DNA from: UBA1563 sp041667115
GTDB lineage: Bacteria > Bacteroidota > Ignavibacteria > Ignavibacteriales > Ignavibacteriaceae
Reading direction: 5' to 3'
Assembly: GCA_041667115.1 (NCBI GenBank)
Contig: JBAYFO010000011.1
Coordinates: 1-64,000, forward strand
Length of the DNA: 64,000 nt
Position numbers and translations under genes: made by a program. Below, piece by piece: positions 42,056 to 51,788 of this stretch (position 1 is its first letter; the number at the start of each line of letters is the position of its first letter). Below the pieces are notes generated by a model. The model did no database searches and was not told where the DNA came from. It worked only from the letters and a program-made list of their open reading frames with translations.

Positions 42056-44002
42056 ATGACAGAATTAATTTGGGACGGAAAGTATAAAGACGGGAAAAAA
42101 GTTACCCCTATTCGCATTGCTCTTCCTTTTCAAACCATTGAGACGGTAAACGAAAGTGTACAACAGCGACAACAGACTTTAGATTTTTTAGTATCTGAAC
42201 CAATGACACAATACGGTAAAGAATGGCGTAACAGGCTTATCTGGGGAGATAAAAAATACGTGCTGCCAAGTTTACTGCCGGAGTTTGCAGGCAAAGTGAA
42301 TCTAATATACATTGACCCCCCTTTTAATGTCGGCTCTGACTTTTCTTTTACCGCAACTATTGCAGACAACCCCGAAACCGAAGAAGATGAAACAACACAA
42401 TTTGTTAAGCAACCAAATATCATTGAACAGAAAGCATATCGTGACACCTGGGGGAAAGGACTTGACAGTTATATGCAATGGTTTTATGAAACCGTTTTAC
42501 TTTTAAAAGAATTGCTTACTGAAGATGGAAGTATTTATGTTCATCTTGATTGGCATATAGGTCATTATGCTAAAGCTGTTTTGGATGAAGTTTTTGGATA
42601 TGAAAATTTTAGAAATGAAATCGTTTGGGCATATACTGGTCCGGGTTCACCGGGAATGAAACAGTATAATAGAAAACACGATACAATTTTTTGGTATTCG
42701 AAAGGAGAAAAGTGGAAGTTTAATGACAAAGTAATTAGAATACCACACAATGAGAAAACAAAAGATAATTTCAAAAAAGGGTTAGTCGGTTCAGGTTTTA
42801 TTTCTGATACATATGATTTGGATGAAAAAGGGAAAATACCAGAAAGTTGGTGGGAAATAGGAATTGCTGCAAGGTATCCAATTGATGGAGTAAAACGAAC
42901 TGGGTATGCAACTGAAAAACCTTGGCCGCTATTAGAAAGAATTATTAAAGGAAGCAGCGATGAAAACGATTTGGTATTGGATTGTTTCTGTGGAAGCGGA
43001 ATTTCTGCAGCAGTAGCAGAAAAAAATAACCGCAGATGGATTACGTGCGACTTGGGAAGATTTGCCATACATACAGCGCGAAAAAGATTTTTGGGGATAG
43101 AAAATGTAAAACCGTTCATAGTTCAAAATCTCGGTAAGTACGAAAGACAGCAATGGATGAATGCCGAGTTTGATAACACCGAAGACCGGTTGAAACAAGA
43201 ACGCACCTATAAGCATTTCATCATCGAACTCTACCACGCAAAACCTTTGGAGGGTTATACCTGGCTGCACGGAGCAAAAGCCGGTAAGATGATCCACGTT
43301 GGAAGCGTAGAAGCCCCGGTAACAGTTGAGGACATAAAGGCAACAATAAAAGAGTTTTGGCAATTAGTGGGAAAACGTCTGAACCATGATTCACTTGATT
43401 CTAAGATTTCCTTGAGTGAAGAAAAAGACAAAACAAAGATTTCCTTGAGTGAAGAAAAAGACAAAACAAAAAAAAGAGATAATCAAGTTATAAAGGAAAT
43501 TAGAGTACAAACAAACGGCATAGATTTTTTAGGTTGGGACTTTGCGTTTGATGTAAACGAAACAGCAAAACAATTTGCGGCGGAGAACAAAGTAAATGTT
43601 TCATTCAAAAAAATTCCCCGTGAAGTTTTAGAGAAGAAAGCAGTAGAGCAAGGCGATATAAAATTTTATGAATTGGCTTCACTTAAGATAAAAGTTAAAA
43701 GAGAAAAGTTGAAAGTAAAAGTCGAGTTGGAAAATTTTATTATACCACCCGATGATGTTCCGCAGGAAGTGCAAGGAAAAATTACCCATTGGAGCCAATG
43801 GATAGATTATTGGGCTGTTGATTGGAATTACAAAGATGATACTTTTCATAACGTGTGGCAGAGTTACCGAACAAAACAAAATCCTAAAATTGAATTAACC
43901 GTAAACAACATTTATGAAATAGGGGGGAAATACACAGTGTTAGTTAAAGTGATTGATATTTTAGGGAATGACACAACGAAAGCAATTCAAATAAACGTCT
44001 GA
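42056..44002 (+). CDS. mod: Type III DNA-adenine methyltransferase (Mod subunit)
   Basis: A 648-residue beta-class N6-adenine methyltransferase. The catalytic motif DPPFNVGSDF (about residue 86) comes before the SAM motif DCFCGSGISAAVAE (about residue 308), and the target-recognition region lies between and after. It methylates the recognition site and, with Res at 44467, forms a type III restriction enzyme. Residues 440-472 are odd. KRLNHDSLDSKIS is encoded by a copy of the AAACGTCTGAACCATGATT repeat seen again at the 3' end, and KISLSEEKDKT is then repeated twice (33-bp units, 43403-43468). The stop codon itself lies within the second copy of that repeat. An ACAACGGAGTG site precedes the ATG. 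Confidence 0.9.
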   Translation: MTELIWDGKYKDGKKVTPIRIALPFQTIETVNESVQQRQQTLDFLVSEPMTQYGKEWRNRLIWGDKKYVLPSLLPEFAGKVNLIYIDPPFNVGSDFSFTATIADNPETEEDETTQFVKQPNIIEQKAYRDTWGKGLDSYMQWFYETVLLLKELLTEDGSIYVHLDWHIGHYAKAVLDEVFGYENFRNEIVWAYTGPGSPGMKQYNRKHDTIFWYSKGEKWKFNDKVIRIPHNEKTKDNFKKGLVGSGFISDTYDLDEKGKIPESWWEIGIAARYPIDGVKRTGYATEKPWPLLERIIKGSSDENDLVLDCFCGSGISAAVAEKNNRRWITCDLGRFAIHTARKRFLGIENVKPFIVQNLGKYERQQWMNAEFDNTEDRLKQERTYKHFIIELYHAKPLEGYTWLHGAKAGKMIHVGSVEAPVTVEDIKATIKEFWQLVGKRLNHDSLDSKISLSEEKDKTKISLSEEKDKTKKRDNQVIKEIRVQTNGIDFLGWDFAFDVNETAKQFAAENKVNVSFKKIPREVLEKKAVEQGDIKFYELASLKIKVKREKLKVKVELENFIIPPDDVPQEVQGKITHWSQWIDYWAVDWNYKDDTFHNVWQSYRTKQNPKIELTVNNIYEIGGKYTVLVKVIDILGNDTTKAIQINV

Positions 44003-44464
44003 ACCATGATTGACCATGATTGACCATGATTAGCATGAATAGAATAAAATGATTCTTTATGAAGATATAACAAGGAAAATTATAGCGGCTGCAATGAAAG
44101 TGCATTCTACATTAGGGAATGGATTTCAGGAAGTTATTTATCAAAGAGCATTGGAGATAGAATTGCCGTTTGAGAATTTAACCTTTAAGAGAGAAATGGA
44201 AATGCCGATTTATTATAGGAATGAAAAAATTGGGACACGGAGAGTTGATTTTTTTGTAGAAGACAAAATAATGGTGGAATTGAAAGCACTAATAAAATTG
44301 GAAGATGTGCATTTAGCTCAAGCAATGAATTATTTGGAAGCTTATAAAATGGAAATTGGATTACTAATAAACTTTGGAGCAAAAAGTCTAGAGTTTAAAA
44401 GAGTTCATAATAATAAACTATTGAAAACAAGTAATCTGCAAATCAAGTAAATCAAGGTTCAGAC
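43993..44464 (+). mobile_element. GxxExxY element wedged between mod and res
   Basis: The segment is bounded by AAACGTCTGAACCATGATT (43993-44011) and, inverted, by AATCAAGGTTCAGAC (44450-44464). That makes imperfect terminal inverted repeats sharing GTCTGAACCWTGATT. Inside the left end TGATTGACCA is repeated, and a GxxExxY gene fills the rest. The 19-bp left end is identical to 43373-43391 inside mod. Placement exactly between the mod stop and res start suggests insertion into the operon without breaking either gene. No transposase is present, so mobility is inferred from repeats only. Confidence 0.55.
44049..44450 (+). CDS. GxxExxY family protein
   Basis: A 133-residue protein with the name-giving motif LGNGFQEVIYQRALEIEL (G-x-x-E-x-x-Y). 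It is followed by a PD-(D/E)xK-like core: strand KIGTRRVDFFVEDKIMVELKA, with D, E and K in nuclease-like positions, and then QAMNYLEAYKMEIGLLINFG. The family is small, widespread in Bacteroidota-group genomes and of unknown function, often set among short repeats as here. Its stop TAA overlaps the right inverted repeat, and the res gene begins 16 bp later. It reads in the same direction as the operon. Confidence 0.85.
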   Translation: MILYEDITRKIIAAAMKVHSTLGNGFQEVIYQRALEIELPFENLTFKREMEMPIYYRNEKIGTRRVDFFVEDKIMVELKALIKLEDVHLAQAMNYLEAYKMEIGLLINFGAKSLEFKRVHNNKLLKTSNLQIK

Positions 44465-44466
44465 AA

Positions 44467-47040
44467 ATGGGAAAAAGAAAGACAGACTCCTCTCAGAAAG
44501 ATATGTTCAATATTCAAGAGCAGTTGAGTACCGCCGCTTGTGTACCGGCAATTCGTGAAGCCGTAAAAGAATGGCGCGCGGATAAATACAAAGGCATCAC
44601 TGAAACAACGAGAGAATTACTGAATTTTTGGTTTAATACCGACCATGTTCTATACAACGGAATGAATTTCCATTATCACTTAGCGCAGCGCGAAGCAATC
44701 GAGACTTTGATTTTTATTTTTGAAGTAAAGAAAATTCGAAACAGAAAAGATTTGTTGGAAAGTTTCGCTTTTACGACACAAGATTTACGGTTACCTCCTT
44801 ACGATGATTTTGCAAGATATTGTGTAAAGATGGCAACAGGTAGCGGAAAAACAAAAGTAATGGCTATGGCGGTTGTCTGGCAGTTTGCAAATGCAGTTAG
44901 AGAAGATGATACCCAATTCGCAAAAAACTTTTTAATACTTGCACCAAACGTTATAGTGTACGACCGTTTGAGGAGTGATTTTGAGAGCGGAAAAATATTT
45001 CGGATTGATCCATTAATACCAAAACATTTTCAGTGGTGGTGGGAAATGGAATATTATATGCGGGGTGACACGGAAAGGACAAACAGTCAGGGTTCTTTAT
45101 ACCTAACCAACATTCAACAATTTTATGAAAGAGCAAATAAAGGGGACGATGAAGAAAGTGACGCAATGACTGCGATGCTAGGCTCGCGTCCGCCATCAAG
45201 TAAATCAGAAATATCTGATTTTGATGAACGCATTGCCAAACGAGACGGTTTATTGATGGTGCTAAATGATGAAGCACATCATACCCATGATGAAGAAAGT
45301 GAATGGAATAAATTCATCCGCAAACTTCATACTGCAAAACCACTTTCAGCACAACTTGATTTTTCCGCAACTCCACGTTATAGTAAAGGAAGTTTGTTCG
45401 CATGGACGGTATTTGATTATCCTCTAAAGCAGGCAATACTTGACAGAATTGTTAAGAGACCGATAAAAGGTATTTCAAAAATTGATGAGGCAAAGTCAGA
45501 CATTTCCAGCGTTCGCTACAAAGGATTTTTAACTGCCGGTGTTGAAAGATGGAGGGAATACACGGATCAACTAGCGCCGCTAAAGAAAAGACCAATACTC
45601 TTTGTGATGATGAATAATACTGATGAAGCAGATGACATTGGCGATTGGTTGCGAACAAAATATCCAAAAGAATTTGGCGGAGATAAAACACTTGTAATCC
45701 ATACAGACAAATCCGGTGAAGTATCAAAAAAAGATTTGGATTCTGCAAGAAAAACAGCAAGAGATGTGGATGATGATAAAAGTCCGGTGAATGCGATCAT
45801 TTCCGTTTTAATGCTGCGGGAAGGTTGGGATGTGCAGAATGTAACGGTGGTAGTTGGTTTACGTCCCTACACAGCGAAAGCAAATATTCTTCCCGAACAA
45901 ACGATCGGGAGAGGTTTGCGGCTAATGTTTCGTAATCTTGCAGGGGATTATACAGAACGAGTTGATATAATCGGCAACAAAGCATTTATGGAATTTGTTG
46001 AAGACTTAGAAAAGTTAGAAGATTTGAAGTTTGATACTTTCCAGGTAGGGAAAGATAAATTAAAAATACTCACTGTTCAGCCGATGGAAGATAAGAAGAA
46101 ATATGACATAGGAATCCCAGATATCTCACCAATACTTACCAGAAAAAAATCCTTAGCAGAGGAAATTGGAGGGATTGATGTGATGAAGTTTAATATTAAC
46201 ACGCTTCCATTAATTGGAAAAGAGGTTGGCGAGACAAAGACTTTTATTTACGAAGGGAGGGATATTCTTACAGATGAAAAATTATTGGAAAGGGAATATT
46301 CAATTCCACCAGCACAGACGGCACAAGAAGTTATTGGTTACTATGCAAGACGTATAACGCAAAACATAAAACTTCCTTCACAGTTTGCCGTCTTAGCTCC
46401 AAAGCTAACAGAGTTTTTTGAACACAAAGCATTTGGGCAAACAGTTGACTTGAGCGACAAGAATGTAATTCTTGCAATTAGTAGTAACGTAGCGAGTTAT
46501 GTTGTAATAAAAGAGTTTGAAAAAGTTTTACGAGAAATTGTAATTGAGCAGAAGGAGCCACAGTTGCTTTCAGCGAATCGTTTGCTTGCAACTACTCCGC
46601 CCTTTCCAACTTCAAAGAAAATCTTAGCAGCTAAAAAGACAATATTCAATTACACACCATGTGACAATGACTTTGAATATGACTTTGCAAAATTCCTTGA
46701 GAAGGCAAACGACATAGAAGCATTTGCAAAACTTCCCGAGCAATTTGGTTTCTGTATTCAATACACCGATACACTTGCAAACATTAGGAACTATTATCCA
46801 GACTTCATTGCCATTGCAGATGACGAAACAAATTGGATAGTTGAAACGAAGGGGAGAGAAGATATTGAAGTGCGGTTGAAAGACAACGCAGCAATTAACT
46901 GGTGTAGAACAGCAACTGAATTGACGCAAGAAAATTGGAAGTATATCAAAGTACCGCAAAAAGAATTTGAGCAACTGCATCCGGATAGTTTTGAAGAGTT
47001 GTTAGTTGTTTTGAATCCACCGGCATTGTTTGATGACTAA
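44467..47040 (+). CDS. res: Type III restriction enzyme Res subunit
   Basis: An 857-residue SF2 helicase-nuclease. Walker A is MATGSGKTKVMAMA near residue 121, DEAHH is in the motif II position near residue 267, the SATPRY motif III-like segment is present, and motif VI is QTIGRGLRLMFRN. A C-terminal PD-(D/E)xK nuclease is visible near residues 775-800 (YYPDFIAIADD ... WIVETKGRED). With Mod it should translocate on unmethylated DNA and cut at a distance from the recognition site. The ATG follows the right inverted repeat of the GxxExxY element by 2 bp. All key motifs are intact, so the enzyme is probably active. Confidence 0.92.
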   Translation: MGKRKTDSSQKDMFNIQEQLSTAACVPAIREAVKEWRADKYKGITETTRELLNFWFNTDHVLYNGMNFHYHLAQREAIETLIFIFEVKKIRNRKDLLESFAFTTQDLRLPPYDDFARYCVKMATGSGKTKVMAMAVVWQFANAVREDDTQFAKNFLILAPNVIVYDRLRSDFESGKIFRIDPLIPKHFQWWWEMEYYMRGDTERTNSQGSLYLTNIQQFYERANKGDDEESDAMTAMLGSRPPSSKSEISDFDERIAKRDGLLMVLNDEAHHTHDEESEWNKFIRKLHTAKPLSAQLDFSATPRYSKGSLFAWTVFDYPLKQAILDRIVKRPIKGISKIDEAKSDISSVRYKGFLTAGVERWREYTDQLAPLKKRPILFVMMNNTDEADDIGDWLRTKYPKEFGGDKTLVIHTDKSGEVSKKDLDSARKTARDVDDDKSPVNAIISVLMLREGWDVQNVTVVVGLRPYTAKANILPEQTIGRGLRLMFRNLAGDYTERVDIIGNKAFMEFVEDLEKLEDLKFDTFQVGKDKLKILTVQPMEDKKKYDIGIPDISPILTRKKSLAEEIGGIDVMKFNINTLPLIGKEVGETKTFIYEGRDILTDEKLLEREYSIPPAQTAQEVIGYYARRITQNIKLPSQFAVLAPKLTEFFEHKAFGQTVDLSDKNVILAISSNVASYVVIKEFEKVLREIVIEQKEPQLLSANRLLATTPPFPTSKKILAAKKTIFNYTPCDNDFEYDFAKFLEKANDIEAFAKLPEQFGFCIQYTDTLANIRNYYPDFIAIADDETNWIVETKGREDIEVRLKDNAAINWCRTATELTQENWKYIKVPQKEFEQLHPDSFEELLVVLNPPALFDD

Positions 47041-47178
47041 AAAACGTATTAGAATGTGTTATGGATTTAATTAAGTATTGGAAAAGAGAAATGGAAATTA
47101 TAAACAATAACGCATACTCGAAAAATGATGAAATAGATTAGTTCCGATGTTTGTAAATGATGAAGAGAGAAAAAAATA

Positions 47179-49476
47179 ATGCCAAACTATAATTTTATTG
47201 ATTTATCACCTGTTGATTTCGAAGAATTATCAAGAGATCTGTTACAAAAACATTATGGAGTGTTTCTAGAGAGTTTTAAGGAAGGGCCAGATCAAGGTAT
47301 TGATTTAAGGTATTCTAATGACAATGAGAACACCTTAATAGTGCAGTGCAAACGTTATTCTTCTATTGCTAACCTGAAAAAAAATCTTAAAAATGAAGTT
47401 AAAAAAGTTAGAAAACTTTCGCCCAAAAGGTATGTTATCGTAACATCGGTAAATCTCACAACTAAAAAAAAAAACGATATCAAAACTATCTTCAAAGATG
47501 TCAGGTTATTTCTTAAGGATATTTTTGGGCAAAAAGATATTAACAATTTGCTAGGCAAATATCCAGATGTTGAGAAAAACCATTATAAATTGTGGCTTAA
47601 CAGTACAAACGTGTTAGAAAAGATTATACATACTAGCATTTATAACCGATCTGACTTTGAAAGGGAGGAAATTGAAAGAGAAATAAAGATATTTGTAACA
47701 AATGATAGTAATAAAGAAGCTTCTGAAATACTTAATCAAAATAATTATGTTATCATTTCTGGAATCCCGGGAATAGGGAAAACCACTTTAGCCAGAATGT
47801 TGTTATACACGTTTTTATTGGATGATTGGGAATTAATCCCTTTATCTGCCGATATTAAAGAAGCTGAAGATGTTTATCAGAAAGGAAAAGCTCAAGTATT
47901 TTATTATGACGATTTTTTAGGGACTAATTTTCTCGCAGCATTAATACCCAAAAATGAAGATAAGAGAATAATAAAATTTATTGAAAGGATTAAAAAATCA
48001 AGTGATAAAAAACTTATTCTTACTACTAGAGAGTATATACTTAATCAGGCAATCCATAATTATGAAGCTTTACAAGATAAATCCGTGGAAGTTGGGAAGT
48101 GTACAATAGACCTCAAGAAGTATAATAAACTTATTAAAGGAAAAATATTATACAATCATTTGTTCTATTCAGGTTTGGACTATTTTTTCTTTCAAGATTT
48201 ATTAAACGAAAATAGATTTCTAAGAATAATAAATCATCAAAACTATAATCCAAGAATTATTCAATATTTAACAGATAAGAAATTCTTGGGCGATTTAAGC
48301 AGCAATAGCTATTACAACTTTTTTATGGAAAACTTAGCTAATCCTCAACATATTTGGAATTATGCTTTTACTTCACATATATCATCCATTTCACGATACT
48401 TATTGATTGTTTTTCTAAGCCTTGGGGAACCCATATTTAAAGAAGATTTATATGTAGCCTTATCTTCTTTTTTTGAAAAAAATGAGAAACAATACGGAAT
48501 TAAGCTCAATGAAATTGAATATGATAGAGCGTTGAAGGAATGTGAGAGAACTTTTATAATCATTGATAAAACCTACAATAATAAAATTCTCATAAAATTT
48601 CAAAATCCGTCGATAGAGGACTTCTTGTTAAATTACCTCAACAATTATCATGAACTTGTTAAACACCTAATAAACGCTTCAATATTCTTCAATCAATTCT
48701 TCGAAATATATTCAACAAGAAAATATCGTCAAACAGTTAATTTAGATGAAACATTACAAAGATTACTTTTTGTTAAAATAAAAAAGGTCTTTTATTCTAT
48801 CCCGGTATCAACACTAATCCAAAGGTTTGATATAAAGGATTATAAATATTATTGGACTAGAGACAAGTATGAAAAAATTGAAAGATTAAAAATATTATCA
48901 AGATTTTATGATTTAAGTGTCTCAAAAAATGTTTTGGATTTTTTGTATGATGAATTCAATCAAATCGAATTAGAAAAAGAAATATTTAGTAGTGATGAAT
49001 TAAATAGTTATCTCACGTTGGTTGATATGATAAATGAACAAATAAAAATTGATGGGGAAAACATTATCGACAAAATTTTTACAAAAGAGAAGATTGAGAA
49101 TTTTGAAGATATTAAGGAAGCTATAAGATTAAAAGATATTTTTCCAGATAAATATACTGCGATTGCACAGAGTTTAGACAACAAAATTGCGGTAACAATT
49201 AAAAATGCTATATCAAATGAATATTCATATTTAGAAAATTATTTAACTAAAGATAAAATTGAAGAATTCATTGATGAACTCTCTATTTTAGAAAACGATT
49301 TCAACTTAGAATTAGCAAATTATCGTGAAAAAGCAGTTGGTTTAATGTCAGAATTAGAAGAAGAGAAGGAGGAAGAAAAGAAAGAAACCAAAAGTATTCC
49401 AACCCTTCAGGAAAAAATAATAGCTGATGATGAAGTTTTAATAAATATTTTTCAGACACTGAAAACTGGGGAATAG
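47179..49476 (+). CDS. Mrr-like nuclease fused to an nSTAND-type P-loop NTPase
   Basis: A 765-residue protein. Residues 1-110 form a restriction-endonuclease-like domain: FEELSRDLLQ, D42 in GPDQGIDLRY, and Q56-C-K58 in LIVQCKRYS, the Mrr-type D-QxK active site. Residues 150-330 are a P-loop NTPase: Walker A GIPGIGKTT (195-203), Walker B-like VFYYDDFLG and a KLILTTREYIL sensor, best matching the nSTAND3 group. The C-terminal 400 residues are helical, lysine- and isoleucine-rich, and probably sense the trigger. This is the logic of STAND antiphage proteins: ligand binding, oligomerisation, DNA cutting. Low GC suggests horizontal transfer. The OLD gene follows after 62 bp. Confidence 0.78.
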   Translation: MPNYNFIDLSPVDFEELSRDLLQKHYGVFLESFKEGPDQGIDLRYSNDNENTLIVQCKRYSSIANLKKNLKNEVKKVRKLSPKRYVIVTSVNLTTKKKNDIKTIFKDVRLFLKDIFGQKDINNLLGKYPDVEKNHYKLWLNSTNVLEKIIHTSIYNRSDFEREEIEREIKIFVTNDSNKEASEILNQNNYVIISGIPGIGKTTLARMLLYTFLLDDWELIPLSADIKEAEDVYQKGKAQVFYYDDFLGTNFLAALIPKNEDKRIIKFIERIKKSSDKKLILTTREYILNQAIHNYEALQDKSVEVGKCTIDLKKYNKLIKGKILYNHLFYSGLDYFFFQDLLNENRFLRIINHQNYNPRIIQYLTDKKFLGDLSSNSYYNFFMENLANPQHIWNYAFTSHISSISRYLLIVFLSLGEPIFKEDLYVALSSFFEKNEKQYGIKLNEIEYDRALKECERTFIIIDKTYNNKILIKFQNPSIEDFLLNYLNNYHELVKHLINASIFFNQFFEIYSTRKYRQTVNLDETLQRLLFVKIKKVFYSIPVSTLIQRFDIKDYKYYWTRDKYEKIERLKILSRFYDLSVSKNVLDFLYDEFNQIELEKEIFSSDELNSYLTLVDMINEQIKIDGENIIDKIFTKEKIENFEDIKEAIRLKDIFPDKYTAIAQSLDNKIAVTIKNAISNEYSYLENYLTKDKIEEFIDELSILENDFNLELANYREKAVGLMSELEEEKEEEKKETKSIPTLQEKIIADDEVLINIFQTLKTGE

Positions 49477-49538
49477 TGCGATGACGCATTTATTTCATAT
49501 GATATTTATAAATATGTTAATAAACAATAAGATGATTT

Positions 49539-51347
49539 ATGATAATAAAAAAAATCACAATTGAAAATTACCGGGGTATAAAAGCGAAACAAGAAATAGT
49601 ATTGTCTTCTTTTACATCATTAGTTGGTAAGAATGATTCAGGAAAATCTATCGTGTTAAACGCGATAGCAACATTTTTAGACCCTAAAAACTACCCAACG
49701 GTTGAATCAGATTTTAATGATCCCCTAAAACCAATCCACCTAGAGTGTCATTTTGTTGATACTAATATTAAAGTATTGTTGGAAGAAAAAATCAAGAGCA
49801 AAATAAAGAAAAATGACGGTTTAGATGAATTCATGAATGATATACTTTTTGGTGATACATTAATATTTCAAAAAGTTATTACTTCTGTTGGTAAAAATAT
49901 TCAAACAGAGAATATTTTAATGAAAGATTATGACCATGAAGATTTATCTTCCCTTTATTCAAAAAGTGATGAAGATCTTGGTGATATTTTAGAAAAGTAT
50001 AAAATAGAAATCCCTGTAAAAGGAAAAGGGAGAAATTCTAAACTTGAGAAAATTAAATTCATAAAAGAATATTGCATTATAAATAGTATTCCTAAGATTA
50101 TAAGACCAATCCCTGATGAATACAAAATATCGTTATTGTTACCAAGTGTCGAATTGTTTATCTCAGATTATGGTTTAAAAGCGGATACAAGTTTTAAAAC
50201 AAATTCTGTTTCCGAAATTCAAAATTACTTCAAACGTGAAACCGAAGATGACACAAAAAAGTTGAAAATTGTTGAAAAAGAAATTCTGTACGAGATGAAT
50301 GTTGAAGCTGATGCTATAAAAGAATACATGCTTGATTATACATCTTCTATTGAGAAAGTTGAAATAATACCAACGATTGTTTGGAAAGATGCAATTAAAA
50401 GTGTTGATGTAAGTTTTCAATTTAGCGGTGACTTGAAACCCATACCAATGAGTCATAAAGGAAGCGGATACAGAAGGTTATTTATGGTGGCAAGATTTCG
50501 ATATTTGGCTGAAAAAAACAAAGGGAATAATATTATCTACTTAATAGAAGAACCGGAGACGTATCTACATCCGTCAGCTCAAGAAGATTTATTAAGTGCC
50601 TTTAAGAATTTATCGGAAGACAATCAGATAATTATAACCACTCATTCTCCGGTTTTTACTGGTTCAACAGAATATGATGCAGTGATATTGTGTAAAAAAG
50701 AGGGTCAGTCATTTTATGAATGTGCAGATGAAAATAATAAACAGAAGTTTATAATGAAAATTGTTGAGGAGTTAGGTATTAAACCGTCGTTTAATTTAAG
50801 GGACAAACACGAAAGGATTGTTTTTGTTGAAGGTAAAAATGATGTTTTGTTTTATGATGTTATTTGTAGAAAAATATTTGGTAAAAATCTTTTAAAGAAT
50901 GAAAATATACTTGTTCTACCATTCGGGGGTGGTGAGGATATTGAGAGTTTTATCAATATAGATTATTTTGATGCATCTGGAAGAGATTTATTTCTTATTG
51001 TAGATAGTGATAAACATTCAAATAAACAGAATAAACAACAAGGAAGAATTGCAGAGTTTAATAAGAAAGATAAGGGTAAAGGATATATTCTTAAGAAAAG
51101 TTGTATCGAAAATTACTATCATCCAAGGGCTTTTGAGAGAGTATATGATTTACCAGTTAATACTTTTGATTTCATAGATGATGAAGCGGATGCAAGAAAA
51201 ATCTTAAAATCAATTGTTGAAGAAAAAGGATTAATTAACATAAAAGAAAAAAATAATATTAATGTTTTTGAGGAAACAACAACAGACGAATGGAAAGAAG
51301 TATTAGAACAAGAGTTAATCGATTTTATTAATGAAATAATAAGATGA
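49539..51347 (+). CDS. OLD-family ATPase-TOPRIM nuclease
   Basis: A 602-residue protein. An ABC/SMC-type ATPase is at the N-terminus (ITIENYRGIKA, Walker A LVGKNDSGKS at residues 28-37, Walker B LIEEPETYLHP near 336, TTHSPVF near 367). A TOPRIM nuclease is at the C-terminus (ERIVFVEGKNDVLFY near 427 with the catalytic glutamate, LFLIVDSDKHS near 487 with DxD). OLD proteins cut DNA and serve in several antiphage systems, such as Gabija GajA; no GajB-like UvrD helicase is adjacent. It lies 62 bp after the nuclease-NTPase gene on the same strand and shares its AT-rich codon use, so the two may form a unit. Confidence 0.85.
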   Translation: MIIKKITIENYRGIKAKQEIVLSSFTSLVGKNDSGKSIVLNAIATFLDPKNYPTVESDFNDPLKPIHLECHFVDTNIKVLLEEKIKSKIKKNDGLDEFMNDILFGDTLIFQKVITSVGKNIQTENILMKDYDHEDLSSLYSKSDEDLGDILEKYKIEIPVKGKGRNSKLEKIKFIKEYCIINSIPKIIRPIPDEYKISLLLPSVELFISDYGLKADTSFKTNSVSEIQNYFKRETEDDTKKLKIVEKEILYEMNVEADAIKEYMLDYTSSIEKVEIIPTIVWKDAIKSVDVSFQFSGDLKPIPMSHKGSGYRRLFMVARFRYLAEKNKGNNIIYLIEEPETYLHPSAQEDLLSAFKNLSEDNQIIITTHSPVFTGSTEYDAVILCKKEGQSFYECADENNKQKFIMKIVEELGIKPSFNLRDKHERIVFVEGKNDVLFYDVICRKIFGKNLLKNENILVLPFGGGEDIESFINIDYFDASGRDLFLIVDSDKHSNKQNKQQGRIAEFNKKDKGKGYILKKSCIENYYHPRAFERVYDLPVNTFDFIDDEADARKILKSIVEEKGLINIKEKNNINVFEETTTDEWKEVLEQELIDFINEIIR

Positions 51348-51788
51348 CGTCAATAATTTATGTCAGGTTAGACTATTTCTCATTGGTAATAATTAAAAAT
51401 ATTTTTTTGGTTGGATAGGAGAATTATGATACCCCTTCGGGCTTAAAGGGAAAACAAATATGAGAAATCCCGAAGGGATGAAATGATTATAGAATAAATG
51501 CAACATAATAAAATTAAACCTCGAAGTGGTTATAGTAGTATCTCCCACAATTCTTTTCTTCCCAATAATTTACGATCATGGGGTATTACTCAAATGAGTA
51601 CGACTCATTTCAGAATTTCTATGTTTGAATACTCAAAATCATTTTATGATGATTATCCTTATAGGTCATAAGGTTTAAGCTTCTTCAACTGGAGACGAAT
51701 AATTGCCGCCATATTGCAAAAGAATTATTTTCCTTAACTCTTTGTATATTTCACCTGAAAATAACTGTGAATATGAGTCAGGTTGAAA
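51348..51788. other. Gap at the right edge of the defence island
   Basis: No gene is credible. CCCTTCGGG (51433-51441) and CCCGAAGGG (51469-51477) form a hairpin, followed by ATGAAATGATTATAGAATAA, a block I associate with short palindromic intergenic repeats of this bacterial group. A second decayed unit with CCTCGAAGTGG lies at about 51520. The last 60 bp are the leader of the NfeD gene, with TATATTTC near 51745 as a poor -7 match. Confidence 0.5.

Noticed and set aside
47061..47141. 26-codon frame between res and the STAND-nuclease gene
   Set aside because: No ribosome site and no similarity; probably chance in AT-rich DNA.
49539..51347. Gabija system
   Set aside because: The OLD protein resembles GajA in layout, but no UvrD-like GajB gene follows; the next gene is NfeD.
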